Of a stretch of 64,000 nt of DNA, positions 50,179-58,252 are shown piece by piece. The position numbers were made by a program, and so were the translations under genes. Every line of letters begins with the position of its first letter. Position 1 is the first letter of the stretch. The stretch lies in the NCBI GenBank assembly GCA_040882845.1, contig JBBEAM010000001.1, positions 62,001-126,000 on the forward strand, read 5' to 3'. The notes beneath the pieces were generated by a model that was not told the DNA's origin, searched no databases, and was given only the letters and a program-made list of their open reading frames with translations. The DNA comes from JBBEAM01 sp040882845 (GTDB taxonomy: Bacteria; Pseudomonadota; Alphaproteobacteria; Kiloniellales; DSM-21159).

Positions 50179-50892
50179 ATGACTACAGCAGAGGACACAC
50201 GCATTGTCATCCTGACCGGGGCGGGAATCTCCAAGGAATCCGGTCTCGAGACCTTCCGCGACCCCGACGGCATCTGGACGAAGGTGCGGATCGAGGATGT
50301 CGCGACACCGGAGGCTTTCCGCCGCGATCCGGCGCGGGTGCAGGCCTTCTACAACGACCGGCGGCGCGGCCTGCTGCAGGGAATCGCGCCGAATCCGGCG
50401 CACCTCGCCCTGGCCCGGCTGGAGCGCGACTGGCCCGGCGAGGTCTTGCTGGTGACCCAGAACATCGACGACCTGCACGAACGCGCCGGCGCGAAAAATC
50501 TCATCCACATGCACGGCGAGATCCTCAAAGGGCTCTGCCTCGCCTGTGATGCGGTTTCGCCCTGGCGGCAGGACATGGACCGGGCCAGCCTTTGTCCTGC
50601 CTGCGGGACCAAGGGCCTGCTGCGCCCCAACGTCGTCTGGTTCGGGGAGATGCCCTTCGCGATGCCGCGCATTTTTGAGGCCCTGGCGGGCTGCGATCTG
50701 TTTCTCTCGATCGGCACCTCGGGCAATGTCTATCCCGCCGCCGGATTCGTCGAGGAGGCGCGCGCCGCCGGCGCCAAGACCCTCGAGCTGAACCTCGAGG
50801 CCTCGGCCGGCGCGACCTCCTTCCACGAGGCGCGCCGGGGCCCGGCCAGCGTCCTGGTGCCGGCCTTCGTCGAGGAGCTGCTGGGTGGCTGA
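50179..50892 (+). CDS. cobB: NAD-dependent protein deacylase (sirtuin)
   Basis: A 237-residue sirtuin. It has the NAD-binding GAGISKESGLETFRD (about residues 14-28), TQNIDDLHERAG, the catalytic His in MHGEI, a zinc ribbon CxxC pair in GLCLACD and LCPACGTKGLLRPNVVWFGE, and GTSGNVYPAAGF. The tyrosine/arginine pair of class III sirtuins is present as YNDRRR, suggesting desuccinylase activity too. It deacetylates lysines such as that of acetyl-CoA synthetase. The next gene overlaps its end by 8 nt. Confidence 0.95.
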   Translation: MTTAEDTRIVILTGAGISKESGLETFRDPDGIWTKVRIEDVATPEAFRRDPARVQAFYNDRRRGLLQGIAPNPAHLALARLERDWPGEVLLVTQNIDDLHERAGAKNLIHMHGEILKGLCLACDAVSPWRQDMDRASLCPACGTKGLLRPNVVWFGEMPFAMPRIFEALAGCDLFLSIGTSGNVYPAAGFVEEARAAGAKTLELNLEASAGATSFHEARRGPASVLVPAFVEELLGG

Positions 50893-51469
50893 CGATCTCG
50901 CCGCGCTGCTCGCGGAAATCCGCAGCTGCAGGCTCTGCGCCGAACGGCTGCCGCTCGGCCCGCGGCCGATCCTGCGTGCCGCGCGGAGCGCGCGGGTGCT
51001 GCTCGTCGGCCAGGCCCCGGGGACGAAAGTCCATGAAACCGGGGTGCCCTGGAACGACGCCTCCGGCCGGCGCCTGCGCGAATGGATGGACGTCGACGAG
51101 GCAACCTTCTACGACGAAAACCGCCTCGCCATCGTGCCCATGGGCTTCTGCTATCCGGGGCGCGATCCGCGCGGCGGCGACAACCCGCCGCGGCCGGAGT
51201 GCGCGCCGCTGTGGCATCCGCCGCTGCTGGCCGCGCTGCCCAGGCTGGAGCTGACCCTGCTGATCGGCAGCTATGCCCAGGCCCGCTATCTGGGCCGGGC
51301 GCGCAAGAAGACCATGACCGAGACGGTCCGCGCCTGGCGCGGCTACACCCCGGATTTCCTGCCGTTGCCGCACCCGAGCTGGCGCAACACCGCCTGGCTG
51401 AAGAAGAACCCCTGGTTCGCCGAAGAGGTGCTGCCCTTCCTGCGCGGACGGCTCGACAAACTCTTGTAA
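50885..51469 (+). CDS. Uracil-DNA glycosylase family protein
   Basis: A 194-residue protein of the UDG superfamily. It has the active-site-like motif LVGQAPGTKVHETGVPWNDASG (about residues 40-61), a helical core, and the intercalation-type motif PLPHPSWRNTAW near the C-terminus. The N-terminus has CRLC, but the full four-cysteine iron-sulfur set of family 4 enzymes is not seen. It is the type often annotated as uracil-DNA glycosylase family protein; base specificity is unknown. GTG start, overlapping cobB. Confidence 0.85.
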   Translation: MADDLAALLAEIRSCRLCAERLPLGPRPILRAARSARVLLVGQAPGTKVHETGVPWNDASGRRLREWMDVDEATFYDENRLAIVPMGFCYPGRDPRGGDNPPRPECAPLWHPPLLAALPRLELTLLIGSYAQARYLGRARKKTMTETVRAWRGYTPDFLPLPHPSWRNTAWLKKNPWFAEEVLPFLRGRLDKLL

Positions 51470-51517
51470 GGCGAGTTAGAGAGAGCGCCCCCCAGCCCCT
51501 TCCCGCGAAGGTGCCCC

Positions 51518-52465
51518 ATGCATCCGAAATGGCACGGCATCCTGCTGCTCTCGACCGCCGTGGCGCTGTTCGCCGGGGTCGACGCCATGACCAAGTTCCT
51601 GCGCGCCGACTACGGCGCCCTGCAGATGCTGTTCATCGCCATGAGCTTCTCGCTGATCCCGGTCACCCTGCAGGGCCTGAAAACCCAGGGGCGGGCGCTG
51701 TTCCATCTCCGCCGCCGCCGGCTGATGGCGGTGCAGGTCCTGCTCGGCGCCGGCAGCCAGCTGCTGGTCTACTGGTCGCTGAAGAGCTTGCCGCTGGCCT
51801 TGTTCAGCGTCATCGCCTTCACCTCGCCGCTGTTCTTGATCCTGTTTTCCTGGTGTCTGCTAGGGGAAAAGATCGGCCCGCGCCGCGCCGCCGCGGTGGC
51901 GCTCGGCTTCCTCGGCGTGGTGCTCGCCTATCTGCCGGAGATGCAGGGGCTGGACGCCTCTGAGCTCAATCTCGCGGCGCTGGCGGCGCTGGCCGCCTCC
52001 TTGACCTATGCGCTGGTCTTGATCACCATCAACCGCATGGAGGAGGAGGGCACCGGCACCCTCGGCTTCTACAACACCTTCGGCCACGTTGTGCTGCTCT
52101 GGCCGGTGCTGCTGCTCGACTGGCAACCGGTGGCGGGCGGCGACTGGTTCTGGTTCGCGGCGCTCGGCATCACCACCGGGACCGGCTGGGTGATGACGGT
52201 GCACGCCTACCGCATCGCCGCCGCCTCGCTGCTGGCATCCTACGAGTACCTCTATCTGGTCTGGGCCGGGATCTTCGGCTTCGTCTTCTTCGACGAGCTG
52301 CTCGGCCCCGCCTTCTGGCTGGCGGCGCTGTTGATCGTCGGCAGCGGTCTCTACCTGGCGCGGCGCGAGCACATCGAAAGCGCGGCGCTGCATCGCGCCG
52401 GGGAGATCAGGGTCGGAAGGAAGCAGGGGGAAGCACGGGACGGCGGCAGCGAGAGGCCCGGTTAG
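51518..52465 (+). CDS. EamA-type DMT superfamily transporter (2 of 4)
   Basis: A 315-residue ten-helix EamA transporter. It starts MHPKWHGILLLSTAVALFAGVDAMTKFL, has LPLALFSVIAFTSPLFLILFSWCLLGEKIG in repeat 1 and ASLLASYEYLYLVWAGIFGFVFFDELLG in repeat 2, and ends in a polar tail of about 30 residues. The substrate is unknown. Clearly related to the other three DMT proteins in the window but not adjacent to them. It converges on the minimal metallopeptidase gene. Confidence 0.9.
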   Translation: MHPKWHGILLLSTAVALFAGVDAMTKFLRADYGALQMLFIAMSFSLIPVTLQGLKTQGRALFHLRRRRLMAVQVLLGAGSQLLVYWSLKSLPLALFSVIAFTSPLFLILFSWCLLGEKIGPRRAAAVALGFLGVVLAYLPEMQGLDASELNLAALAALAASLTYALVLITINRMEEEGTGTLGFYNTFGHVVLLWPVLLLDWQPVAGGDWFWFAALGITTGTGWVMTVHAYRIAAASLLASYEYLYLVWAGIFGFVFFDELLGPAFWLAALLIVGSGLYLARREHIESAALHRAGEIRVGRKQGEARDGGSERPG

Positions 52466-52474
52466 GAACGACGC

Positions 52475-52891
52475 CTAGGCGGACATCTCGATGCGTTCCA
52501 TGTCCTCGTCGGAGAAGCCGAAGTGGTGGCCGATCTCGTGGATCAGGACGTGGCGCACCACGCGCACCAAATCCTCCTCCATCTCGCACCAGTAATCGAG
52601 GATCGGGCGGCGGTAGAGGAAGATCATGTCGATGTCCTCGCTCTGCGCCAGCACGCTGCGCCGGGTCAGGTCGACGCCGTGGTAGAGGCCGAGCAGGTCG
52701 AAGGGCGACTCCAGCTCCAGCTCCTCCATGATCTCGTCGTCCGGGAAATCCTCGACCCGGATCACCACGTTGTCGAGATGGCGGCGCAGCTGATCGGGGA
52801 TCGCGGTCAGGGCCTCCTGGGCAATGCTCTCCAGGTCCGCGACACTGGGCGGATTGGATAAGCTATTGATGTTCAGGGCCTTTCTGGCCAT
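52475..52891 (-). CDS. Minimal zinc metallopeptidase (minimetallopeptidase family)
   Basis: A 138-residue protein with the zincin motif HEIGHHFGFSDEDM at its C-terminus (His, Glu and the third ligand Asp/His region, about residues 122-135). The rest is a short alpha/beta domain with DNVVIRVEDFPDDEIMEELELESPFDLLGLYHG. This is the small metallopeptidase family found widely in alphaproteobacteria; its substrate is unknown. The ATG at 52891 is preferred, since upstream residues to 52936 are not family-like. It diverges from the pterin dehydratase gene. Confidence 0.88.
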   Translation of the reverse strand: MARKALNINSLSNPPSVADLESIAQEALTAIPDQLRRHLDNVVIRVEDFPDDEIMEELELESPFDLLGLYHGVDLTRRSVLAQSEDIDMIFLYRRPILDYWCEMEEDLVRVVRHVLIHEIGHHFGFSDEDMERIEMSA

Positions 52892-53004
52892 GGCGCATAT
52901 CCCGTTCAGCTTCCGGGCGGCCTGGGCCGAAGGCATGGTCCTTGCCGCTCAACCGCCTGCTAACATGTAATGGCCAAGAAATCCAACGCAAGGAGGATGA
53001 AACC

Positions 53005-53298
53005 ATGGCGGATAGCCTGACCCCCGAGGCCCGCGAGGCGGCCCTGGCCGAGCTCGAGGGCTGGGAACTCGCCGAAAGCGGGGACGCGATTTCCAAGTCC
53101 TTCAAGTTCAAAAGCTTCAACGCCGCCTGGGGCTTCATGAGCCGCGTCGCCCTGGCGGCGGAGAAGATGAACCACCATCCCGAGTGGTCCAACGTCTACA
53201 ACAAGGTCGAGATTACTCTGACCAGTCACGACCTCGGCAGCTTGTCGGAGCGCGACGTGAAGCTGGCCAAAAAGATCGATGTCTTCGCCGGAAGCTAG
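53005..53298 (+). CDS. phhB: 4a-hydroxytetrahydrobiopterin dehydratase
   Basis: A 97-residue pterin-4a-carbinolamine dehydratase. It has the core motif MNHHPEWSNVYNKVEITLTSHD (catalytic histidines at about residues 60-62) and the helix FKSFNAAWGFMSRVALAAEK before it. It recycles the pterin cofactor for aromatic amino acid hydroxylases. The ATG at 53005 is fixed by AAGGAGGATG directly upstream. It overlaps the DUF1801 gene by 20 nt. Confidence 0.95.
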   Translation: MADSLTPEAREAALAELEGWELAESGDAISKSFKFKSFNAAWGFMSRVALAAEKMNHHPEWSNVYNKVEITLTSHDLGSLSERDVKLAKKIDVFAGS

Positions 53299-53725
53299 AC
53301 CTCTCGCCCCCGAGGTGGAGCCGATCTTCGCGGCCTATCCGCCGGCGGTCCGGGCGCGCTTGCTCGCTCTGCGCCGGCTGATCCTGGAGACCGCGGCGGC
53401 GACGCCGGGGGTCGGGCCGCTGCAAGAAACCCTGAAGTGGGGCCAGCCGAGCTACCTGACGGCGGAAAGCAGGAGCGGCTCGACGGTTCGGATCGACCGG
53501 GCCAAGGACGAGCCCGGCCGGCCCAAGGACCGCATCGCCGTCTACTTCCACTGCGGCAGCGGCCTGGTCGAAAGCTTCCGGGAGCTTTATCCCCGGGAGC
53601 TGACCTATGCCGGCCGCCGCGCGATCCTCTTCGCGCCCGAGGAGGATGTACAGGAAGCGCCGCTGTGCCACTGCCTTGCCCTGGCGCTGACCCACCACCT
53701 TCGCAAACGCAAAGGGGCCGCCTGA
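53279..53725 (+). CDS. DUF1801 (YdhG-like) domain protein
   Basis: A 148-residue protein of the YdhG/DUF1801 fold, related to frataxin-like small proteins. It shows VEPIFAAYPPAVRARLLALRRLILE at the start, ETLKWGQPSYLT mid-protein, and RIAVYFHCGSGLVESFRELYPRELTYAGRRAI, all typical. The function of the family is not established; links to iron or stress have been proposed. Its start overlaps phhB, indicating co-translation. A hairpin terminator begins inside its last codons. Confidence 0.85.
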   Translation: MSSPEARPLAPEVEPIFAAYPPAVRARLLALRRLILETAAATPGVGPLQETLKWGQPSYLTAESRSGSTVRIDRAKDEPGRPKDRIAVYFHCGSGLVESFRELYPRELTYAGRRAILFAPEEDVQEAPLCHCLALALTHHLRKRKGAA

Positions 53726-53748
53726 GGGTTTCCCCCGGGCGGCCCCTT
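53712..53748. terminator. Hairpin terminator between DUF1801 and SDR genes
   Basis: An 11-bp inverted repeat, AAGGGGCCGCC (53712-53722) and GGCGGCCCCTT (53738-53748), with a 15-nt loop. It spans the DUF1801 stop and lies between convergent genes. T-runs are short on both sides, so efficiency is uncertain. Confidence 0.6.
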
Positions 53749-53769
53749 CGATAGCGCGTATCAGCGCGC

Positions 53770-54525
53770 TTACTGCATCCGCATCGCGCCGTCGAGGCGG
53801 AGGGTATCGGCGTTGAGATAGACGTTCTCGCAGATGTGCAGCACCGTGCGCGCGTACTCCTCGGGCTTGCCGAGGCGCTTGGGGAAGGGCACCTGGGCGG
53901 CGAGGTTGTCCTGCACCTCCTGGGGCATGCCGAGCAGCATCGGCGTCTCGAACAGCCCCGGGGCGATGGTCATCACCCGCACCCCGAAGCGCGTCATCTC
54001 CCGGGCGATCGGCAGCATCATGCCGGTCACCCCGGCCTTGGAGGCGGCATAGGCGGCCTGGCCGACCTGGCCCTCGACCGCCGCGATCGAGGCGGTGTTG
54101 ACGATCACCCCGCGCTCGCCGTCGGCCAGCGCCCCCAGCTGGGTCATGTCGGCGGCGGCCAGGCGGATCATGTTGAACGTGCCGGTGAGGTTGATCGCCA
54201 CGGCCTTCTCGAAGTGCTCCAGCGGGCAGGGGCCGTCGCGGCCGACCACCCGCTTGGCCGGGGCGACGCCGGCGCAGTTGATCAGGATGCGGGCCGGGCC
54301 GTGGGCGGTGCGCGCCTTGGCCACGGCCGCCTCGCCGGACTCGGCGGAGGTCACGTCGCAGTCGACCGCAAGGCCGCCGGTTTCCCTGGCGACGGCTTCC
54401 GCCCCCTCCAGGTTGACGTCGAGCAGCGCCACCTTGGCGCCCTGGCTCGCCAGCAGGCGGGCGGTTTCCGCGCCCAGGCCGGAGCCGCCGCCGGTAATCA
54501 GCGCGGCTTCACCTTGTACCTTCAT
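53770..54525 (-). CDS. SDR family, 3-hydroxyacyl-CoA dehydrogenase type II-like (HSD17B10-like)
   Basis: A 251-residue SDR. It has TGGGSGLGAETARLLASQGAKVALLDVN at the NAD site, LINCAG, the catalytic Ser in IVNTASI, the YxxxK in YAASKAG, and the HSD17B10-type C-terminus PMLLGMPQEVQDNLAAQVPFP followed by GKPEEYA and LRLDGAMRM. It likely oxidises 2-methyl-3-hydroxybutyryl-CoA or related short branched acyl-CoAs. The ATG at 54525 is preferred, with GGGAGCGAAGAAG just upstream. An upstream start at 54660 would add an unrelated Arg/Pro-rich extension. Confidence 0.9.
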   Translation of the reverse strand: MKVQGEAALITGGGSGLGAETARLLASQGAKVALLDVNLEGAEAVARETGGLAVDCDVTSAESGEAAVAKARTAHGPARILINCAGVAPAKRVVGRDGPCPLEHFEKAVAINLTGTFNMIRLAAADMTQLGALADGERGVIVNTASIAAVEGQVGQAAYAASKAGVTGMMLPIAREMTRFGVRVMTIAPGLFETPMLLGMPQEVQDNLAAQVPFPKRLGKPEEYARTVLHICENVYLNADTLRLDGAMRMQ

Positions 54526-54634
54526 CTTCTTCGCTCCCGTCTTATCCGGTGGAAAGTCGCGGTCCTGATAGCAAATCGCCCCGGTCAGGGCGAGCGGATT
54601 GCACGGCGCCCGGCGCGTCGCCATATCCTGGGGC

Positions 54635-55021
54635 ATGGCGAAGGACGAGCTGAAGAACATCGATCCCGAGACCTACCAGCGCGACAAGGCGCGGGTGGAG
54701 CGCGGCTTCTGGCCGAAGGTCAAGCGCACCCTGGGCCAGGTGCCCTTCCTCGAGGACGCGGTCGCCAGCTACTACGTCGCCCGCGACCCCAAGACGCCGT
54801 TCCAGACCAAGGCGATCCTGTTCGGCGCGCTGGGCTATTTCATCCTGCCCGCCGACGTGATTCCCGACATCATCGCCCTGGCCGGCTTCACCGACGACGC
54901 CGCGGTGCTCTATGCCGCCATCAAGGCGGTGACGCCGCACATCAAGGAGCCGCACCGCGCCAAGGCGCGCGAGGCGCTGGGGACGATGAAGGCGGAGGAC
55001 GAAGGCCAGGCGGCGGAGTAG
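54635..55021 (+). CDS. YkvA (DUF1232) family protein
   Basis: A 128-residue membrane-associated protein with the DUF1232 core TPFQTKAILFGALGYFILPADVIPDIIALAGFTDDAAVLYAAI, seen here in parts as two hydrophobic helices with the signature LPADVIPDIIALAGFTDD (about residues 73-90). The family function is unknown. The ATG at 54635 is preferred over an in-frame upstream start at 54599. It points toward the truncated membrane-protein remnant at the edge of the second low-GC insert. Confidence 0.85.
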   Translation: MAKDELKNIDPETYQRDKARVERGFWPKVKRTLGQVPFLEDAVASYYVARDPKTPFQTKAILFGALGYFILPADVIPDIIALAGFTDDAAVLYAAIKAVTPHIKEPHRAKAREALGTMKAEDEGQAAE

Positions 55022-55031
55022 GGCGCCTGCT

Positions 55032-55247
55032 TCAGCTTTGCAGCGGCGGGTGCCGGTCGTCGAGGGTCTCGAACTCGGCGGAATATGCGGAGCGCGCGAT
55101 CCAGGCGGCAACCGCCAGGCTCGGGAGAACGGCCGTGATGGCGCCTATTTTCAGGGCATCGCCGCCGAAGCCGAGCTGCTGCAGCAGCGCCCAATCCAAT
55201 ACCGTGACCAAGCCGAAGACCTCGCTGCCAAAGAGGAGGGCCGCGGC
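55032..55247 (-). pseudogene. 3' remnant of a small membrane-protein gene
   Basis: An open frame of 71 codons with natural protein character but no ATG. It reads AAALLFGSEVFGLVTVLDWA, then a hydrophobic segment ITAVLPSLAVAAWIARSAY, and ends ETLDDRHPPLQS. An in-frame stop lies just upstream at 55248-55250, about 27 nt from the end of the low-GC HEPN/Toprim gene. The base composition is that of the host chromosome. It looks like the C-terminal part of a two-helix membrane protein whose 5' end was removed when the adjacent insert arrived. A TTG start inside is possible, so a short intact gene cannot be excluded. Confidence 0.5.
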
Positions 55248-55276
55248 TCAAAGCTGGGAAGCGCACGCCGACTGAT

Positions 55277-56548
55277 TTAGTCGAGAGTGTCGTTAAAAGC
55301 GCGCTGCCATTCACTGCTGACCTCTGGCTCGCTGATCGAAACGGCACTCCTGGCCAAAACATCAAGAACCTGTTCCAGCCGGGAATAATCGTACCCCCTC
55401 TCTCGCTGGCGCTGGTGCAGGAATGCACGCATGTACCGAGTTTTCCCGTCGAGTTCGCCCTGGTAAGCGCCGATCGCTTGGTTGTAGCTCGTCCATCGGA
55501 CCCGCGCCTCTTCATCCAAATCGAGGTAGCACTCTATCGCGGCTGCGCGTCCATTGATGTCGCTGACGCTTTCGCCACCCGGGCCGACGGTCGGAAACGT
55601 GGTAAATGCAGGAAGGTCAGGAAGACTGAGGATACGCATATTGGCTGGAACATTGAGCGCTGTGCAGCGGCTGCGGTTGGCCAAGCCCTCAGCATCGTTG
55701 TCGAACAGGACGAGCACCTTGTTCTGGACGGCGATGCTTATGAGCCCCTGTACGAATCGGAAAACATTGCCGGTACCGGAGAACGGGTAACCTTCCTCCA
55801 TGTCGACGAAGTCGAAAAAGTCCGCAAGGTGCGGACGCAGAAGCTTCAGTGAGTGACGCAGGATTGCAGCATCAGAGCTGCCCTCGGTCACGATGAGGAA
55901 GCGAGCGCCAGGATCGAGGCTGCGGACAAAGTCTTCTCGGCGGGCATACCCGCCAGTGTCGATATCGTTGAATGCCCACTGCACTGGCAATGACGCAGCG
56001 CTTGGGTTGAGCGCGAGTAGGTGGAGCACTGTATAGGCGCTTAGATTCTCCATCGCCTCGGAGACCGCATGGAGTGTCATGCGATCATTCTGCAATAGCC
56101 GGTCAAGCCTAAGCCGGGGAGCAAGCTCGCGCCTGAAGAATTTTCCGAAGTCCTCCCCGCCCTCGCCATAGTGGGCAGAAATGGAGGCCACATCCACGAC
56201 CGTAAGCACTTCGCGCAATGCCGTGAATGTAAAGCGCTTATCATCGAAGCCATTCAGTCGCGCGAGAAATGCGAATTCCTTCTCACACTGTTCATAGGTG
56301 TGGCCAAGAAGATTCAGCCGATCAATCACCAGAGAGAGGGGCTTGGAGAGGCCTTCCTTATACTCGACCAGCAGCTTCCATTTTTCCGAACCCTCAAAGT
56401 CTGTCCCATCCTCCACTCTCGCGTAGTAGTAAGGCACGTTGGTGACGTCCCACTCTCCTTGGAAGAGTGCGGAATGGTCTTGAAAGCCCTGGTTCTTACC
56501 CCAGTCAATTTCTAACCGGCCAACCGCTAGATGAATCATTGATGCCAT
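55277..56548 (-). CDS. HEPN/Toprim-associated domain protein (putative defence protein)
   Basis: A 423-residue protein. Residues 1-200 are a mixed N-terminal domain with the beginning MIHLAVGRLEIDWGKNQ and the DVTNVPYYYARVEDG stretch, matching the HEPN/Toprim N-terminal domain as I recall it. Residues 215-330 form a TOPRIM fold with the catalytic Glu222 in FLIVTEGSSDAAIL and the Asp283-x-Asp285 pair in VLVLFDNDAEG, both intact. A C-terminal helical part follows. TOPRIM plus HEPN partners occur in anti-phage and toxin systems. Base composition is lower in G+C than the neighbours. No classical toxin partner is recognisable nearby. Confidence 0.7.
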   Translation of the reverse strand: MASMIHLAVGRLEIDWGKNQGFQDHSALFQGEWDVTNVPYYYARVEDGTDFEGSEKWKLLVEYKEGLSKPLSLVIDRLNLLGHTYEQCEKEFAFLARLNGFDDKRFTFTALREVLTVVDVASISAHYGEGGEDFGKFFRRELAPRLRLDRLLQNDRMTLHAVSEAMENLSAYTVLHLLALNPSAASLPVQWAFNDIDTGGYARREDFVRSLDPGARFLIVTEGSSDAAILRHSLKLLRPHLADFFDFVDMEEGYPFSGTGNVFRFVQGLISIAVQNKVLVLFDNDAEGLANRSRCTALNVPANMRILSLPDLPAFTTFPTVGPGGESVSDINGRAAAIECYLDLDEEARVRWTSYNQAIGAYQGELDGKTRYMRAFLHQRQRERGYDYSRLEQVLDVLARSAVSISEPEVSSEWQRAFNDTLD

Positions 56549-56892
56549 GATGCATTGTACCTAGTGACGGCAAACTCCGAAGCGGAGAAAAATCACTTCT
56601 GCAGTCGGGGTCGGTGGAAAATGTTTGAAAGAGCAATAACATACGAATTCCCATCTTCATCCTCACCGGCGCGCAATTTTTTCAATGGATTAGCCGGTTC
56701 AGCTCCGATAAATTTTATGCGGCCGAAGGTTCACGGCTAACCCTCTGGAATCTCATAAACTCACTGCAAATAGCGGGCCGTCCTGGGCGGTGAGTCGCGC
56801 AGAACCCGGACAAAATTGCAGGCCGGCGTCCAATTTATGCTCGCCCCGCGAATCTGGTAAAAGGGAATCCATAGATTCGGAATGGCAGAGCT
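56549..56892. other. 344-nt AT-richer intergenic stretch, no gene recognised
   Basis: Lies between the divergent HEPN/Toprim gene and a small membrane-protein gene. Composition is markedly lower in G+C than the flanks. Two similar short motifs occur, AAATTTTATGCGGCC (about 56710) and CAATTTATGCTCGCC (about 56832), which may be chance. I see no tRNA, obvious hairpin terminator or convincing coding frame; short frames on either strand lack ribosome-binding sites. It presumably holds the promoters for both genes. Confidence 0.5.
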
Positions 56893-57111
56893 ATGGAAAT
56901 CAGGAAGCGGATTGCAGAATGGTATCGAGGGCGGTACGTCCCACCCCCGAAGAACGACCCGGACAGCTACGTTTTTGTGATCAGTCCTGGCTACTACGAG
57001 CAGCCGATGCTGGCTAAGGTCATCCGGGTCATTTGGCAGTTCTACCTTAGCCACTGGAAGTGGCTGTGGGGTATCTTGGCGACAGTCGTTATTGCGCTGA
57101 TTTTCTCTTAG
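56893..57111 (+). CDS. Small single-helix membrane protein
   Basis: A 72-residue protein. The first 45 residues are polar/basic (MEIRKRIAEWYRGRYVPPPK, then SYVFVISPGYYEQPML). One C-terminal membrane helix (about 54-71) follows, read as WKWLWGILATVVIALIFS. No family recognised. It lies in the second low-GC insert, diverging from the HEPN/Toprim gene, and could be a co-acquired partner. The ribosome-binding site is weak. Small size keeps confidence moderate. Confidence 0.5.
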   Translation: MEIRKRIAEWYRGRYVPPPKNDPDSYVFVISPGYYEQPMLAKVIRVIWQFYLSHWKWLWGILATVVIALIFS

Positions 57112-57169
57112 CCGCGCAACGCTCTCTGGTTCTGCGCGCAACCCCTTCTCTAAGGCCTAGGCTTTTACG

Positions 57170-57331
57170 ATGTTTACAAGGTCGTTAATCATTTGCCCGA
57201 AGTGCGGCGTCGTGAACCTGGGCTTCAGCTGGGCTAGGCTGGTTGGCTGGTGCACGCACTGCTGGTCATGGCAGGGGTTTGCGAATGTCGTCGATAACGC
57301 TGCCCAGAATCGGAAGCCGAAGGCGAGATAA
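57170..57331 (+). CDS. Tiny zinc-ribbon-like protein (53 aa)
   Basis: A 53-residue frame starting MFTRSLIICPKCGVVNLG. It has two CxxC pairs, CPKC (Cys9, Cys12) and CTHC (Cys28, Cys31), separated by 15 residues, the geometry of a rubredoxin-like or treble-clef zinc ribbon. The tail is polar (QNRKPKAR). It ends 3 nt before the stop of the convergent DMT transporter gene. No strong ribosome-binding site. It probably belongs to the second low-GC insert. Function unknown. Confidence 0.45.
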   Translation: MFTRSLIICPKCGVVNLGFSWARLVGWCTHCWSWQGFANVVDNAAQNRKPKAR

Positions 57332-57334
57332 CCC

Positions 57335-58252
57335 CTACTCCACCGTCGTCCCCACGGAGCCCGCCGCCCTCCCCAGCCGCGCTTCCCTTCGCGCGATGTA
57401 GAAGGTCGAGGCGGCGATGACCAGGGCGCCGGCGAGGCTGTATTCGTCCGGGACCTCGCCGAAGAGAAAGTACCCGAGCAGCCCGGCGAGCAGCAGCCGG
57501 GAGTAGTCGAAAGGCGCGATATAGCTCGCCTCGGCGATCTGGAAGGCGCGGATCAGGAAGTACTGGGCGCCGATGCCGATGCAGCCGACGGCGGCGAACT
57601 TGAGCCACTGCAGCGGGGTCGGCGTTTGCCACACGGGAAACGCCAGCGGCGCCGAGACGATCATCGCCGCGATGCAGAAATAGAACAGCATGGCGACCTG
57701 GCTGTCGCTGCTCGGCACCTTCTTGACCAGGATCACCGCGATGGCGATCAGCAGCGCCGAGGCCAGGGCGACCAGGGCCACCGGCTCGAAGGCCGAGGCG
57801 CCGGGCCGCACCATCAGCAGCACGCCTAGGAAGCCGATTGCGATGGCGCTCCAGCGCCGCCAGCGGATCGGCTCGCCGAGGAAGATCACCGCCAGCACCG
57901 TGGCGAACAGCGGCGTGGTGAAACCCAGCGCCGTGACGTCGGCCAGCGCCATGTTGCTCAGCGCATAGAAGCCGCAGAGCATGGCGAAGGCGCCGATTAC
58001 CGCACGCCAGATGTGCAGCGCCCGGTGCTGGGTGCGGAAGGCGGCGAAGCCCAGGCGGTAGAGGAAGGGCAGCACCGCCAGGAAGGCGAAGCCGGCGCGG
58101 GCTAAGGAGATCTGGAAGGGATGAACGCCGTCGAGCGCCAGGTCGCGCACCAGCGCGCCGTTGAGGGTGAAGCCGCTGGCCGCGATCATCGCCCAGAGGG
58201 CGCCGAGCTGGTTGCCGGTCAGCGCAGCCTGCCTCTGCAGGATGCCGGACAT
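57335..58252 (-). CDS. EamA-type DMT superfamily transporter (3 of 4)
   Basis: A 305-residue ten-helix EamA transporter with LALDGVHPFQISLARAGFAFLAVLPF, ALADVTALGFTTPLFATVLAVIFLGEPI and GFLGVLLMVRPGA in repeat 1, and IAPFDYSRLLLAGLLGYFLFGEVPD in repeat 2. The substrate is unknown. Its ATG directly follows the stop of the next DMT gene, so the two are translated from one message and could form a heterodimer. Confidence 0.9.
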   Translation of the reverse strand: MSGILQRQAALTGNQLGALWAMIAASGFTLNGALVRDLALDGVHPFQISLARAGFAFLAVLPFLYRLGFAAFRTQHRALHIWRAVIGAFAMLCGFYALSNMALADVTALGFTTPLFATVLAVIFLGEPIRWRRWSAIAIGFLGVLLMVRPGASAFEPVALVALASALLIAIAVILVKKVPSSDSQVAMLFYFCIAAMIVSAPLAFPVWQTPTPLQWLKFAAVGCIGIGAQYFLIRAFQIAEASYIAPFDYSRLLLAGLLGYFLFGEVPDEYSLAGALVIAASTFYIARREARLGRAAGSVGTTVE

